From Chitinophaga jiangningensis (lineage in GTDB: Bacteria > Bacteroidota > Bacteroidia > Chitinophagales > Chitinophagaceae), in NCBI RefSeq assembly GCF_900142605.1, contig NZ_FRBL01000006.1, positions 372,001-436,000 of the forward strand: a DNA stretch of 64,000 nucleotides, in the 5' to 3' direction. A program made the translations under genes and the position numbers. Positions 8,150 to 16,857 of this stretch are shown in pieces (positions within the stretch are counted from its first letter, which is position 1; every line of letters starts with the position of its first letter). The notes below the pieces were generated by a model that saw only the letters and a program-made list of their open reading frames with translations, was not told the DNA's origin and made no database searches.

Positions 8150-9595
8150 TTAAATCGTCTTCAGTGTATTCGTAAACAGTTGATAGAATCTTTCCACTGA
8201 TGAAATCTGCACGCGCTCTTTGGGTGAATGTGCATCCAGGATGGTAGGACCAAATGAAATCATATCCATGCCTGGCAGGTGGGCACCGAGTATGCCACAT
8301 TCCAGCCCTGCGTGCACGGCTCCAACTTCCGGTGCTTTGCCATATTGGGCTTCAAACAGCTTAGTCATCAGTTGGAGAATTTCGGAGTTTGGATTTGGCT
8401 TCCAGCCTGGATATCCGCCTTCCTGGTTAATCTCGCAACCCATGTTTTCCAGTCCGGCACGCACGGCGTAGGCCACATCTTCCTTCGTACTTTCTACGCT
8501 GCTGCGTTGCAGGGATTGGGTGGTAAACACGCCATCTTTCACGATAACGCGTGCGAGGTTGGTAGATGTTTCCACGAGGCCGTCTATCTCGGGGCTCATG
8601 CGGTAAACGCCGTTAGGCAGGGCGTAGAGCGCGCGGGTGAGCTTTTCGAAATAGGCTGGCTCCATCATCATGCCGGGGTTGGTGGCTTTTTTCAGTTCAA
8701 TGGTCAGGTCTTTTTCAATGGCGCTGTATTCTGCTTTGAGTGTGGCGGTGAAGTTGCTGATAAACTCCAGGAAGTCAGCTTCCTCTGCTTTGGAGATCAG
8801 GACCTGTGCCGTGCTTTCACGGGGAATGGCATTGCGCAGACTACCTCCGTTTATGCTTACCAGTTGTATATCAAACAGCGGTTGTGCTTTGTACAGGAGG
8901 CGGTTCATCAGTTTGTTGGCATTACCGCGACCTTTATGTATGTCCATGCCGGAGTGGCCGCCGAGGAGCCCTTTCAGTTCTATTTCGTACGACAGAAATC
9001 CGTCGCCTGCGGGGATCTGTTGGTATTCCCCGCGGGTATTGGTATCCAGGCCACCGGCGCAGCCAATGGTGAAGGCATGTTCTTCTTCTGTATCCAGATT
9101 TAGTAAGATGCTACCGCTAACCATGGAAGGATCCAGCTGGATGGCACCGGTCATACCGGTTTCTTCATCGATGGTGAACAGTGCTTCCAACGGGCCATGC
9201 TGGAGAGTTTTATCTGCCAGCACTGCCATGATTGCTGCCACACCAATACCGTTATCCGCACCGAGGGTGGTGCCTCTGGCTTTTACCCAGTCGCCGTCGA
9301 TATACATATCAATACCCTGGGTGTCAAAGTCGAAATTGGTATCGTTATTTTTTTGATGCACCATATCCAGGTGCGACTGCAATACAACTGTTTTTTTATT
9401 TTCCATGCCCGGTGTGGCGGGCTTTTTAATCACCACGTTGCCCACTTTATCCTTAGTGGTAGCGAGGCCCAGCTGCTCGCCGAATTTTACTACGAAATCA
9501 ATTACGGCAGCCTCTTTTTTAGAAGCCCTTGGGATCGCATTGAGTGCTGCGAAATATGACCACAGTGACTGTGGCTGAAGGTCTTTCCATTCCAT
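8150..9595 (-). CDS. pepD: Cytosolic non-specific dipeptidase (aminoacyl-histidine dipeptidase)
   Basis: A 481-residue M20-family metallopeptidase that hydrolyses Xaa-His and other dipeptides in the cytoplasm with two zinc ions. Metal-site and catalytic motifs are in order: SHLDMVHQ (His75, Asp77), ADNGIG (Asp114), and DEETGMTGA (Glu144/145). The lid or dimerisation domain follows in the middle, and the C-terminal GLECGIL and FGPTI blocks are typical of PepD. There is no signal peptide and the length is normal for the family. The gene is convergent with the ABC permease, and its start at 9595 faces the susC promoter region. Confidence 0.92.
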   Translation of the reverse strand: MEWKDLQPQSLWSYFAALNAIPRASKKEAAVIDFVVKFGEQLGLATTKDKVGNVVIKKPATPGMENKKTVVLQSHLDMVHQKNNDTNFDFDTQGIDMYIDGDWVKARGTTLGADNGIGVAAIMAVLADKTLQHGPLEALFTIDEETGMTGAIQLDPSMVSGSILLNLDTEEEHAFTIGCAGGLDTNTRGEYQQIPAGDGFLSYEIELKGLLGGHSGMDIHKGRGNANKLMNRLLYKAQPLFDIQLVSINGGSLRNAIPRESTAQVLISKAEEADFLEFISNFTATLKAEYSAIEKDLTIELKKATNPGMMMEPAYFEKLTRALYALPNGVYRMSPEIDGLVETSTNLARVIVKDGVFTTQSLQRSSVESTKEDVAYAVRAGLENMGCEINQEGGYPGWKPNPNSEILQLMTKLFEAQYGKAPEVGAVHAGLECGILGAHLPGMDMISFGPTILDAHSPKERVQISSVERFYQLFTNTLKTI

Positions 9596-9869
9596 TGTTG
9601 TAACGTTTTAGTGGTTATTCCTGTGGAAATAACGGGCTCAATTTAACGAATATCATACGGCCATGACTATATTTTTTTCTTAAAATATTTGTGTTTTAAA
9701 AATCGCTTTGTATATTTGTCTACAGTTTTAGTAGACTAATAAGAATTTACCACCACCAGTCGCCGTTTCCGGCAAAAAGTCTTTGTTCCCACCACGCAAA
9801 GCACAAAATTTCTTTATTGACGTTACCTGCAGGGGTAGCGCAAGTAAACCATGTATAAATTTTTCAACC
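9596..9869. other. Divergent promoter region and long 5' leader of the susC operon
   Basis: About 270 bases between pepD and the cysteine leader frame. It carries the susC-side promoter and a hairpin GTCTAC/GTAGAC just after the -7 box. The remaining roughly 130 transcribed bases before the leader ATG match no riboswitch class that was recognised. Confidence 0.5.
9688..9718 (+). promoter_or_regulatory. Promoter of the cysteine-leader/susC operon
   Basis: TTTG at 9688-9691 and TATATTTG at 9711-9718 are 19 bases apart, a full match to the Bacteroidota consensus. The predicted start, near 9725, leaves a leader of about 330 bases before susC. Confidence 0.65.
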
Positions 9870-9950
9870 ATGAATCAGTTATCGCGTTACCAACAGTTTC
9901 CTCCAAACTCATTACCGGCCGGTGCAATGCCTGCCTGCTGTTGTTGTTAA
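9870..9950 (+). CDS. Candidate cysteine-rich leader peptide (ends Cys-Cys-Cys-Cys-stop)
   Basis: A 26-codon frame from ATG 9870 to TAA 9948-9950. It starts MNQLSRYQQF and ends PACCCC, with the four Cys codons TGC TGT TGT TGT directly before the stop. Such polycysteine short frames are known in mycobacteria as cysteine-responsive attenuators. Here it lies between a promoter and susC. The segment CCTGCC inside the frame (9930-9935) is repeated at 9974-9979, and either copy can pair with GGCAGG at 10003-10008, which would allow alternative folds. No U-rich terminator is seen, so the mechanism is open. A different frame (9851-9985) overlaps it and weakens certainty. Confidence 0.55.
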   Translation: MNQLSRYQQFPPNSLPAGAMPACCCC

Positions 9951-9971
9951 CGGTATTTCTCCTTCACTATA

Positions 9972-10010
9972 GTCCTGCCTGGTAATCCGACCCATACGCG
10001 TCGGCAGGGC
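9972..10010 (+). promoter_or_regulatory. Alternative stem-loop between cysteine leader and susC
   Basis: GTCCTGCC (9972-9979) can pair with GGCAGGGC (10003-10010), with one G-U pair. An inner CCGAC/GTCGG pairing competes with it, and an upstream copy of CCTGCC lies inside the leader frame. This fits a ribosome-position switch, but it is inferred from complementarity alone. Confidence 0.4.
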
Positions 10011-10053
10011 CTACTATTGCTTTACATCTCCTTACAAACAAATCCTGGTTATT

Positions 10054-13000
10054 ATGTCTTCTTTTTTACGACAGACAATATTTCTTGCTGTGCTCTTATT
10101 TCCCGCTACGGAGCTGCTGGCGCAGGCGCCAGCCATACTCAGGGGAAAGGTGATCGACAGCAAAACCCTGGAAGCCCTGCCAGGTGCCTCTGTACGCCTG
10201 AAAGGTGGCAAAACGGGCACCCTGGCAGATGCTACCGGAAATTATCAGCTAAATATCAATCAGCTTCCGCAGACGATCGTGGTATCTTTCATCGGCTACC
10301 AGCCACAGGAGCTGGAAATCACGAAAGATGAACTCAATAAGGTGGTAAAGCTGGAACAACAGCAATCGCTGTCTGAAGTGGTGGTAACCGCGGTAGGTAT
10401 CAAAAGCGCCACCCGCTCACTTGGCTACAGCGTGGGTGAAGTGAAAGGCACCGCCCTGAAAGAGAGTCGTGAACCCAATATAGTAGCGGCGCTCAGCGGA
10501 AAAGTATCCGGTGTGCAAATCAACAACTCCGGCGGCTCCCCAGGTGGCTCCTCCACCATTAAAATCCGCGGCAACAGTTCCCTGCTCGGCAGTAATGCGC
10601 CGCTGTTTATATTAGACGGCATCCCTGTGGATAACTCCATCCAGGATATCTTACCCATCTCAAACTCCGTATCACTCGCTACGCCCAGCAACAGGGCAAT
10701 AGATATTAACAGTGCGGACATCGCCAGCGTTACGGTGCTGAAAGGCCCCGCCGCCGCTGCATTGTACGGCATCCGTGCCGCCAACGGAGCGGTGGTGATC
10801 AATACCAAAAGAGGCAGCACTTTAACGGATAAATCTTTCGGTGTTACCTACAGCGGTTCCTTTACGGTGGATAAAATCAACCGCCGCATGCAGCCAAGGC
10901 AGTATGTATACAGTAACGGCATCGGCGGGCAATATGTAAAACCCGGTACCACCGGCTCCGATGAAAACTGGGGTGCACTGCTGGATACACTTACCTACAG
11001 CACACAGTCCAGCCCGTTTTATAAAGGTGGTGCCATCACAGGCAAAAGCGATCCTTCTTCCAACGGTGTGCCCGTAGAGCGTTTCAATAACATTGATAAT
11101 TTTTACGTAAACGGCTATACGAACGATCACAATATCAGTTTTTATGGCAATACCGGCAACGCGGGCTATTACTTCTCTTATGGTAACCTGAAACAAACTG
11201 GTATTATACCCACCACAGATTTTTATCGCCAAACATTCCGGTTCAACGGTGATTATAATGTGAGCAACCGCCTGAAGCTGACAGGCGGAGTAAACTATAT
11301 CAAAGACGGTGCGAATAACCGTGCACTCATGGGCGGCTTTAATACCAACGTAGTAAGAGCGCTCATGAACAGCCCCGCTAATTTCGATATCACTAACGGC
11401 TACAGCGATCCGTGGAAGCATCCGGAGTCCTACAAGCTGCCGGCTACCTCCGCCAGGCCATGGGGGGATAGTCGCTCCTATGCCAACGGCATCGGATGGG
11501 ATAACCCTTACTGGTCGCTCAATATGAACCCGCAAACGGATGAAGTGAACCGCTTTATCACCTTTGCGGAAGCCAACCTCGACCTCACCAGCTGGCTCAA
11601 AGCCACTGCCAGGTATGGTCTGGACAATTATACCGATGTCCGGAAAGGGGCTTTTAGTCGCGGTACCTCAGGCGTATCCACCGGCACTATCAATGATGTA
11701 AACTATGCCCGAAGGGATAACAACCTGGATGTGCTGCTGGTAGCGGATCACCGCGTGAATAAAGATTTGCAGCTGACAGCAGTGCTGGGCTACAACTATT
11801 ACGATTCCTGGCGTAACCAGGTAAATACCCGTGGCGACGGGCTGACGATCCCCGGCAACTTCAACATCTCCAACGCTGCGGCTACCCAAACATTTAATCA
11901 AACCATCCGAAAAAAGCTCGTAGCCGGCTATGCTGACCTGAAGCTGGATTACAAGAAATATCTCTACCTGGAACTGACCGGCAGGAACGAATGGACTTCC
12001 ACACTGGCAAAAGGCAAAAATGCTTTCTTTTACCCAAGTGTAAGCACCAGCTTTATATTTACAGATGCGCTGCATTGGCGCAGCAACATCCTGAACTTTG
12101 GTAAAATCCGCGCTACCTATGCTCAGGTAGGAAACGATGCTGATCCTTATTCCCTGGAAACGTATTATGTGCCTACCACTACTACCGGTTGGATTCAGAG
12201 TGGTATCAGCTTTCCTTTCAACGGTAAGCAGGGACTGAGTTACAGCTCCACCATCGGTAATCCAGACCTGAAGCCCGAGCGTATCAGCACGTGGGAGGCC
12301 GGGCTGGACCTGCATTTCTTCCGTGACAGAACACAGCTCGAAGCCGTATATTATTATAACAGCAGCAAGGATCAGATCATCCCTGTAACGCTGCCTTATT
12401 CTACCGGTGCCGCCTACACGCTCACCAATGCCGGTAATATCATCAACAAGGGACTGGAGCTGAACCTGCAACAGAAGATCATTACCGGAGCTAAGTTTAA
12501 CTGGACTGCTACCGCACTGTTTAACAAGAATATCAGTAAGGTGAACTACATCACAGATAACATTTCCAGTGTGAGTCTGGGGGGCATTTGGATGGAAGCG
12601 AGGGGACAGGCAGGTGAACCTTACGGTGTGTTTTACGGCACGGATGTGAAGCGAAACGCAGCAGGGAAGCCCGTGATAGACGATAACCCTTCCAGTGCCA
12701 ACTACGGCTATCCTATTGTGAACAGCAGTTTTACTAAAATCGGCGATCCTAATCCGGATTTTAACGTAGGCCTGCGGAATGAATTTCACTATGATGCGTT
12801 TACCTTCTCCTTTTTGCTGGACGGGCGTTTTGGCTTCGATATCTTCAATGCACCACGACTTCAAATGGTGTTTAACGGGGTGGATGAATCCACCATTGCC
12901 CGTGGCACCAAAACTGTGTTCGATGGGGTGACTGCCTCCAAGGGAGAGCCCAATAAAATTGAGGCGGTGCTGTCGCAGGCATGGTACAGGAACACCTTCA

Positions 13001-13275
13001 ACATTCAGGGTTTGTATGTGGAGCATGATTTGTATTGGCTGAAATTGAAAGATGTTAACCTCACGTATGCTTTGCCTGCACGTATTTTGAAGCCGGCGCA
13101 TATCAGTGCGGCCAGCATTACCCTAACTGCCAGGAACTTCCTGTTAGCTACCAACTATACCGGCAGCGATCCCGATCTGGGGAGTCGCAATGGCTTGTCC
13201 AATGCGGCTGGTATCGACTTCTGGACTACGCCTAACACGAAGAGCTACGGAGTGGCGTTAAACGTTTCCTTTTAA
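10054..13275 (+). CDS. SusC/RagA-family TonB-dependent outer membrane transporter
   Basis: A 1073-residue outer membrane receptor that imports a ligand captured by its SusD partner, using TonB energy. Order: signal peptide (MSSFLRQTIFLAVLLFPATELLAQ), a carboxypeptidase-regulatory-like beta domain (about residues 28-105, GKVIDSKTLEALPGASV), a plug domain (about 110-260, with SEVVVTAVG and LFILDGIPVDN), then a long beta-barrel ending in aromatic F (VALNVSF). There is no STN domain, so it is not of the FecI/FecR-signalling type. The next gene, 18 bases on, is susD-like. The upstream cysteine leader suggests sulfur-linked regulation; the ligand is unknown. Confidence 0.93.
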   Translation: MSSFLRQTIFLAVLLFPATELLAQAPAILRGKVIDSKTLEALPGASVRLKGGKTGTLADATGNYQLNINQLPQTIVVSFIGYQPQELEITKDELNKVVKLEQQQSLSEVVVTAVGIKSATRSLGYSVGEVKGTALKESREPNIVAALSGKVSGVQINNSGGSPGGSSTIKIRGNSSLLGSNAPLFILDGIPVDNSIQDILPISNSVSLATPSNRAIDINSADIASVTVLKGPAAAALYGIRAANGAVVINTKRGSTLTDKSFGVTYSGSFTVDKINRRMQPRQYVYSNGIGGQYVKPGTTGSDENWGALLDTLTYSTQSSPFYKGGAITGKSDPSSNGVPVERFNNIDNFYVNGYTNDHNISFYGNTGNAGYYFSYGNLKQTGIIPTTDFYRQTFRFNGDYNVSNRLKLTGGVNYIKDGANNRALMGGFNTNVVRALMNSPANFDITNGYSDPWKHPESYKLPATSARPWGDSRSYANGIGWDNPYWSLNMNPQTDEVNRFITFAEANLDLTSWLKATARYGLDNYTDVRKGAFSRGTSGVSTGTINDVNYARRDNNLDVLLVADHRVNKDLQLTAVLGYNYYDSWRNQVNTRGDGLTIPGNFNISNAAATQTFNQTIRKKLVAGYADLKLDYKKYLYLELTGRNEWTSTLAKGKNAFFYPSVSTSFIFTDALHWRSNILNFGKIRATYAQVGNDADPYSLETYYVPTTTTGWIQSGISFPFNGKQGLSYSSTIGNPDLKPERISTWEAGLDLHFFRDRTQLEAVYYYNSSKDQIIPVTLPYSTGAAYTLTNAGNIINKGLELNLQQKIITGAKFNWTATALFNKNISKVNYITDNISSVSLGGIWMEARGQAGEPYGVFYGTDVKRNAAGKPVIDDNPSSANYGYPIVNSSFTKIGDPNPDFNVGLRNEFHYDAFTFSFLLDGRFGFDIFNAPRLQMVFNGVDESTIARGTKTVFDGVTASKGEPNKIEAVLSQAWYRNTFNIQGLYVEHDLYWLKLKDVNLTYALPARILKPAHISAASITLTARNFLLATNYTGSDPDLGSRNGLSNAAGIDFWTTPNTKSYGVALNVSF

Positions 13276-13293
13276 CCGATCAATTATTGACTT

Positions 13294-14763
13294 ATGGAAT
13301 TCTTAATACGTGTAACCATTGCTGTTAGTATACTTATTCTCCCGGTGGCCTGTTCTCTACAGGATACCAATGTTAACCCTAATGCATCCACTGAAACATC
13401 GGTGAGCGCTGTGCTCACTGGTGCGGAGGTGGCGCTGGGATTTAACCTGGGCGTGAATGGCGGACTGATAGCGAATATATACATACAACAGGCCTCCGGT
13501 GCCAATGGCGATGCTGCGTCGTTTGATAACTATACTTCGTCGCCTCACTATTTTAATTCTACCTGGCGTGGCTTTTATGTGGATGTGCTGGATGAGTTGC
13601 AGATTGTGCGGCGTACGGCTGCTGCGCAAAAGCTGCCTTACTACAGTGGAATAGCCCGTATCCTGAGCACCTATACCTTTGGTACGCTCACGGATTTATT
13701 TGGAGATATTCCCTATAAGGATGCGTTGAGTGGCAACCAGGTGACCAATCCTGCATTTGACAAGCAGGAGGATATTTATGCAGACCTGCAATTGCAGCTG
13801 GATTCGGCCATCCGTGAATTATCAGTGCCGGCAACGGAGAATTTCGGGGCCTTGCCTGCTACGGACGATGTGATTTACGGTGGTAACGTGGAGCGTTGGA
13901 AGTCGCTCGCATACACACTGAAAGCACGATATGCCATTCATTTATCGAAGCTTGGCAGCACCGCTGCGGCGCAGCAGGTGCTCAACGCCCTGTACGATGG
14001 TAGCAGGTTCCGCGCCATTGCCGAAAACCTCGCTGATGCGCAGGTGGTGTTTGGCTCCAGTACTACCAACAGCAATCCCTTCTATCAGCAAAATACCAAT
14101 CGGCCTGGCTGGATAGGGTTGGGAGCTTCCTTTGTGAACCTGCTCAACGGCAATGCGGTTACCGATGCGGCTACCAAGCCGGAAGGCCTGCTGGTGGACC
14201 CCCGCAGAGCATATTTTGCTACTCCGTACCCTACGGGCAGCAGTACCTACAGGGGCAGTGCGCCAGGGGTGTCCGGTGCCTTTTCTGTGATCGGTAGTTA
14301 TTACGGGACGGCTACATCTCCCGTAATAATCAGTAGTTACAGCGAAGCGAAATTCCTGGAGGCAGAGGCGCGCTACCGGATAAACCCACAGGACCCGTTG
14401 GTGAAAACGGCACTGGAAGCAGCTATCAGGGCTTCTTTCGTGCGGGTGATCAACAATGCTTCCGACCCTTATGCCACTGTGGAAAAGCAACAGGCTTACA
14501 TTGCCGCAAATGTGGCCAACCCCGACCTGAAAACGATCATCACCCAGAAATATATCGCTTTGTTTTTGCAGCCGGAAGCCTGGACAGACTATCGCCGTAC
14601 AGGCTATCCGGCTATTCCGCTGGCGCAAAACGCCACCAGCGCTGCTAACCCGGAAGGAAAAATTCCAAGGAGAATTCCTTATCCGCAAAATGAAGTATCA
14701 CTGAATCGTAATACACCAGAAGGTTCGGGGTATCAAACACCCGCGCTGTGGTGGGATAAGTAG
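13294..14763 (+). CDS. SusD/RagB-family outer membrane lipoprotein
   Basis: A 489-residue lipoprotein that forms the lid of the SusC pore and binds the ligand at the cell surface. The N-terminus is a lipoprotein signal with lipobox LPVAC (Cys at about residue 20), followed by SLQDTNVNPNAST. The body is helical with TPR-like stretches. The motif GTLTDLFGDIPYKDAL near residues 128-143 is typical of the SusD-like families, and the C-terminus carries RIPYPQNEVSLN. It pairs with the preceding susC and is translated 18 bases after it. Confidence 0.9.
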   Translation: MEFLIRVTIAVSILILPVACSLQDTNVNPNASTETSVSAVLTGAEVALGFNLGVNGGLIANIYIQQASGANGDAASFDNYTSSPHYFNSTWRGFYVDVLDELQIVRRTAAAQKLPYYSGIARILSTYTFGTLTDLFGDIPYKDALSGNQVTNPAFDKQEDIYADLQLQLDSAIRELSVPATENFGALPATDDVIYGGNVERWKSLAYTLKARYAIHLSKLGSTAAAQQVLNALYDGSRFRAIAENLADAQVVFGSSTTNSNPFYQQNTNRPGWIGLGASFVNLLNGNAVTDAATKPEGLLVDPRRAYFATPYPTGSSTYRGSAPGVSGAFSVIGSYYGTATSPVIISSYSEAKFLEAEARYRINPQDPLVKTALEAAIRASFVRVINNASDPYATVEKQQAYIAANVANPDLKTIITQKYIALFLQPEAWTDYRRTGYPAIPLAQNATSAANPEGKIPRRIPYPQNEVSLNRNTPEGSGYQTPALWWDK

Positions 14764-14791
14764 CCTTTTCATCTCCCTAAAAATATAATTT

Positions 14792-14920
14792 ATGACACTT
14801 GCTGATGTTACCATTATAATTAAAAAGATAGCCATTGGCTTTATTGTTTTCCTGGTACCGCTGCTGGTAATAGGAGGTACTATCTGGTTCATCTATCATC
14901 TTTTTAACGCACACCACTAA
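14792..14920 (+). CDS. 42-residue single-span membrane protein
   Basis: A short frame in the gap between susD and the hydroxylase-family gene. It starts MTLADVTIIIKKIAIG, continues with one hydrophobic helix (about residues 11-36, including GFIVFLVPLLVIGGTIW) and ends IYHLFNAHH. Its placement, 28 bases after susD and 12 bases before the next gene on the same strand, supports a real gene. It could be a small subunit or stabiliser of the neighbouring membrane enzyme; this is inference from position. No family was recognised. Confidence 0.55.
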   Translation: MTLADVTIIIKKIAIGFIVFLVPLLVIGGTIWFIYHLFNAHH

Positions 14921-14932
14921 ACGTTTTTTTCT

Positions 14933-16036
14933 ATGACAGCACCTGCAAAAGTAAACGCGCAGATCATCCTGAAGGATACATTGATCAGCCTGCTGCTGTA
15001 TGTAGCACCTATTGCGCTGATGTTTCTGACTTTTTATATCACCGGCAGCAGGCCCTGGCTCACCACTTCCACAGAAGCGCTGCCGTTTCGGATGCCGGCA
15101 GTTGTGGAACTCGTGTTCCAGAACCTGCGCACCTGGGGGCTTCCGGTTATCATGCTCGTGGTGGGCATCGTGGAGTTTTCCGTAGGCCTCTATGAAAATA
15201 AGTGGACAAAAAATGAGCGCGTACTCGATATCGTTTGTTTTATTTTACCGAAGATAGTAGTGCGGCCGCTCATCGCTTATTTTGGTTTGAAGATATTGCC
15301 GTTTGTATTTCCGGATGCAAAAGATGCTTTCGCCTGGGTGCCTTTCTGGTGGGCCTTTGCCATCATGGCCGTAGCAGATGACCTTACACAGTATTGGTAT
15401 CACCGGTTACACCATCAGCTGCCAGTTTTATGGAGATTCCACCGCACGCATCATTCCGCGCCGTATATGGGTATGGCGATGGCGAGCCGGCAAAATATCA
15501 TCTACACTATTTTCTTTTCGCAGATATATCTGACGGTGGCGCTGACTTATTTCGGCCTCGGCTATGCGGCGTTGTTTGTAGGTGGTATCAAATCCCTGAT
15601 CACTACCGGTGCTCATTCCAGCATCAAATGGGATAAGCCTTTTTATACTTACAAAGTGCTGCAGCCTATAGGCTGGGTGATGGAAAGATTAATATCCACG
15701 CCGGCTACACACCACGCCCATCATGCGGATACTACTGATGATGGAGTAGGCTACTACAAAGGAAATTTCGGCAACATGTTTTTTATCTGGGACCTGATTT
15801 TTGGTACCGGCATCATCACACGGCAGTATCCCAAAGCGTATGGCCTAAAACATTACAAGCAGGAAGAATGGTACGCACAGCTGCTTTGGCCGATATTTAA
15901 ATCTTCAAAAGAGGGGAGCGAGTTAAGTGCGAATGGTCCGGTGGTAGGAGATGTGATTGCTTCCGTGCCGGAAGAAGAAGCAGTGGAACATGCGGTAGAG
16001 CCGCCACCGGTGAGCGTTGTAGCTGCACAAATCTGA
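14933..16036 (+). CDS. Sterol desaturase / fatty acid hydroxylase superfamily protein
   Basis: A 367-residue membrane di-iron oxygenase of the fatty acid hydroxylase superfamily. Four or five hydrophobic segments lie in residues 15-230. The histidine clusters that bind the iron pair are visible: HRLHH (about 157-161), HRTHHS (about 170-175) and HHAHH (about 261-265). A C-terminal tail of about 60 residues after the last cluster is acidic and proline-rich and is an unusual addition. The substrate is probably a lipid acyl chain, but this cannot be read from sequence. It closes the susC operon and is followed by a hairpin and T run. Confidence 0.82.
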   Translation: MTAPAKVNAQIILKDTLISLLLYVAPIALMFLTFYITGSRPWLTTSTEALPFRMPAVVELVFQNLRTWGLPVIMLVVGIVEFSVGLYENKWTKNERVLDIVCFILPKIVVRPLIAYFGLKILPFVFPDAKDAFAWVPFWWAFAIMAVADDLTQYWYHRLHHQLPVLWRFHRTHHSAPYMGMAMASRQNIIYTIFFSQIYLTVALTYFGLGYAALFVGGIKSLITTGAHSSIKWDKPFYTYKVLQPIGWVMERLISTPATHHAHHADTTDDGVGYYKGNFGNMFFIWDLIFGTGIITRQYPKAYGLKHYKQEEWYAQLLWPIFKSSKEGSELSANGPVVGDVIASVPEEEAVEHAVEPPPVSVVAAQI

Positions 16037-16060
16037 TAGTTGCTGTATGTGAATAACACG

Positions 16061-16085
16061 CCTCGCTATAATTTTTATAGCGGGG
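16061..16085 (+). terminator. Terminator after the hydroxylase-family gene
   Basis: A 9-bp stem CCTCGCTAT / ATAGCGGGG with one T-G pair. A run of eight T follows about ten bases later. Confidence 0.6.
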
Positions 16086-16109
16086 CTTCTTAATTTTTTT
16101 TCTGCAGCT

Positions 16110-16140
16110 CTTGTTTTTTTAAAATATTATCCTACTTTTG
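16110..16140 (+). promoter_or_regulatory. Promoter of the second tRNA-Gln
   Basis: CTTG at 16110-16113 and TACTTTTG at 16133-16140, 19 bases apart. The -7 box is identical to that of copy 1. Confidence 0.55.
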
Positions 16141-16151
16141 CGACCCATTGA

Positions 16152-16222
16152 TGCCCGATAGTATAAGGGTAGTACATCAGATTTTGGTTCTGACTGTCTT
16201 GGTTCGAATCCAGGTCGGGCAA
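16152..16222 (+). tRNA. tRNA-Gln (anticodon TTG), copy 2
   Basis: The same 71-base sequence as the gene at 4139-4209, with all arms paired and anticodon TTG in TTTTGGT. CCA is not encoded. Confidence 0.95.
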
Positions 16223-16238
16223 CAAAAGGCTTTACTTG

Positions 16239-16272
16239 AACCGTTGTAGTATTTTACTGCAACGGTTTTTTT
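16239..16272 (+). terminator. Terminator after tRNA-Gln copy 2
   Basis: A 13-bp stem (AACCGTTGTAGTA with TACTGCAACGGTT, one T-G pair), 3-base loop, then a T run. Confidence 0.85.
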
Positions 16273-16337
16273 GTGCGCGGGAATTTTTCTGGCGATAACA
16301 AATGGCACCAGTTTGTCTGGTGCCATTTGTTATTAGA

Positions 16338-16823
16338 TTAGTGGAATGAAAACATTTGTACTAAATACGGAGGTGCAATAAATGTAACCTCATTATCCTT
16401 GCTCACCACATTGAAAGCAGCTTGCATGTCATTGAACAGTTCAGTTGGTGAAAATGGATGCAATGTTCTTTCATAGTCAGCAGATGCATAGACGTGTAGC
16501 CACCAGACTGAATACCGTTTCATGCTCTTTATTGCTGGTATAAATTTATTCCAAGGCAAGGTATCTAAATCAGAAAGATGGCTTTCGATAAAATTCTTAA
16601 ATATATCATTGCTATTGTATGAGAATATGACCGGCTGAATGAGATGACCGTTTTCATACGTTAACTTTATAGCAAAGACATTTGTGCGCCCATCCTGCCC
16701 CATCTTCATTGGTATGCCATCAGCTCCTTTAAGATAATCATGATATTTAGGCGTGTTTGCTCCATCTTGTGCCTTACACAATTGACCTGCAAGTATGAAT
16801 GAAATAATAAGGAATAATTTCAT
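16338..16823 (-). CDS. Secreted protein of unknown function
   Basis: A 161-residue protein with a signal peptide (MKLFLIISFILAGQLCKAQ, probable cleavage after KAQ). The mature part has no cysteine cluster and no recognised motif; it ends in aromatic residues (VQMFSFH). The region is visibly more A+T-rich than the operon upstream. It lies 34 bases downstream of a broken HExxH gene on the same strand, so the two may once have formed a unit. Function unknown. Confidence 0.55.
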   Translation of the reverse strand: MKLFLIISFILAGQLCKAQDGANTPKYHDYLKGADGIPMKMGQDGRTNVFAIKLTYENGHLIQPVIFSYNSNDIFKNFIESHLSDLDTLPWNKFIPAIKSMKRYSVWWLHVYASADYERTLHPFSPTELFNDMQAAFNVVSKDNEVTFIAPPYLVQMFSFH

Positions 16824-16857
16824 AGTATGTGTTTTATTGCTAGTCTAATCCATAATA

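Noticed and set aside
8279..9103. 274-codon open frame antisense to pepD
   Set aside because: Shadow of a gene whose motifs are all present in the sense frame.
9740..9869. Riboswitch upstream of the cysteine leader
   Set aside because: Checked by eye for SAM, cobalamin and similar core motifs; none was found.
11668..13101. 477-codon open frame antisense to susC
   Set aside because: It mirrors the codon structure of the strongly supported susC gene, has no promoter or family signal, and is rich in His, Val and Ile as expected of an antisense shadow.
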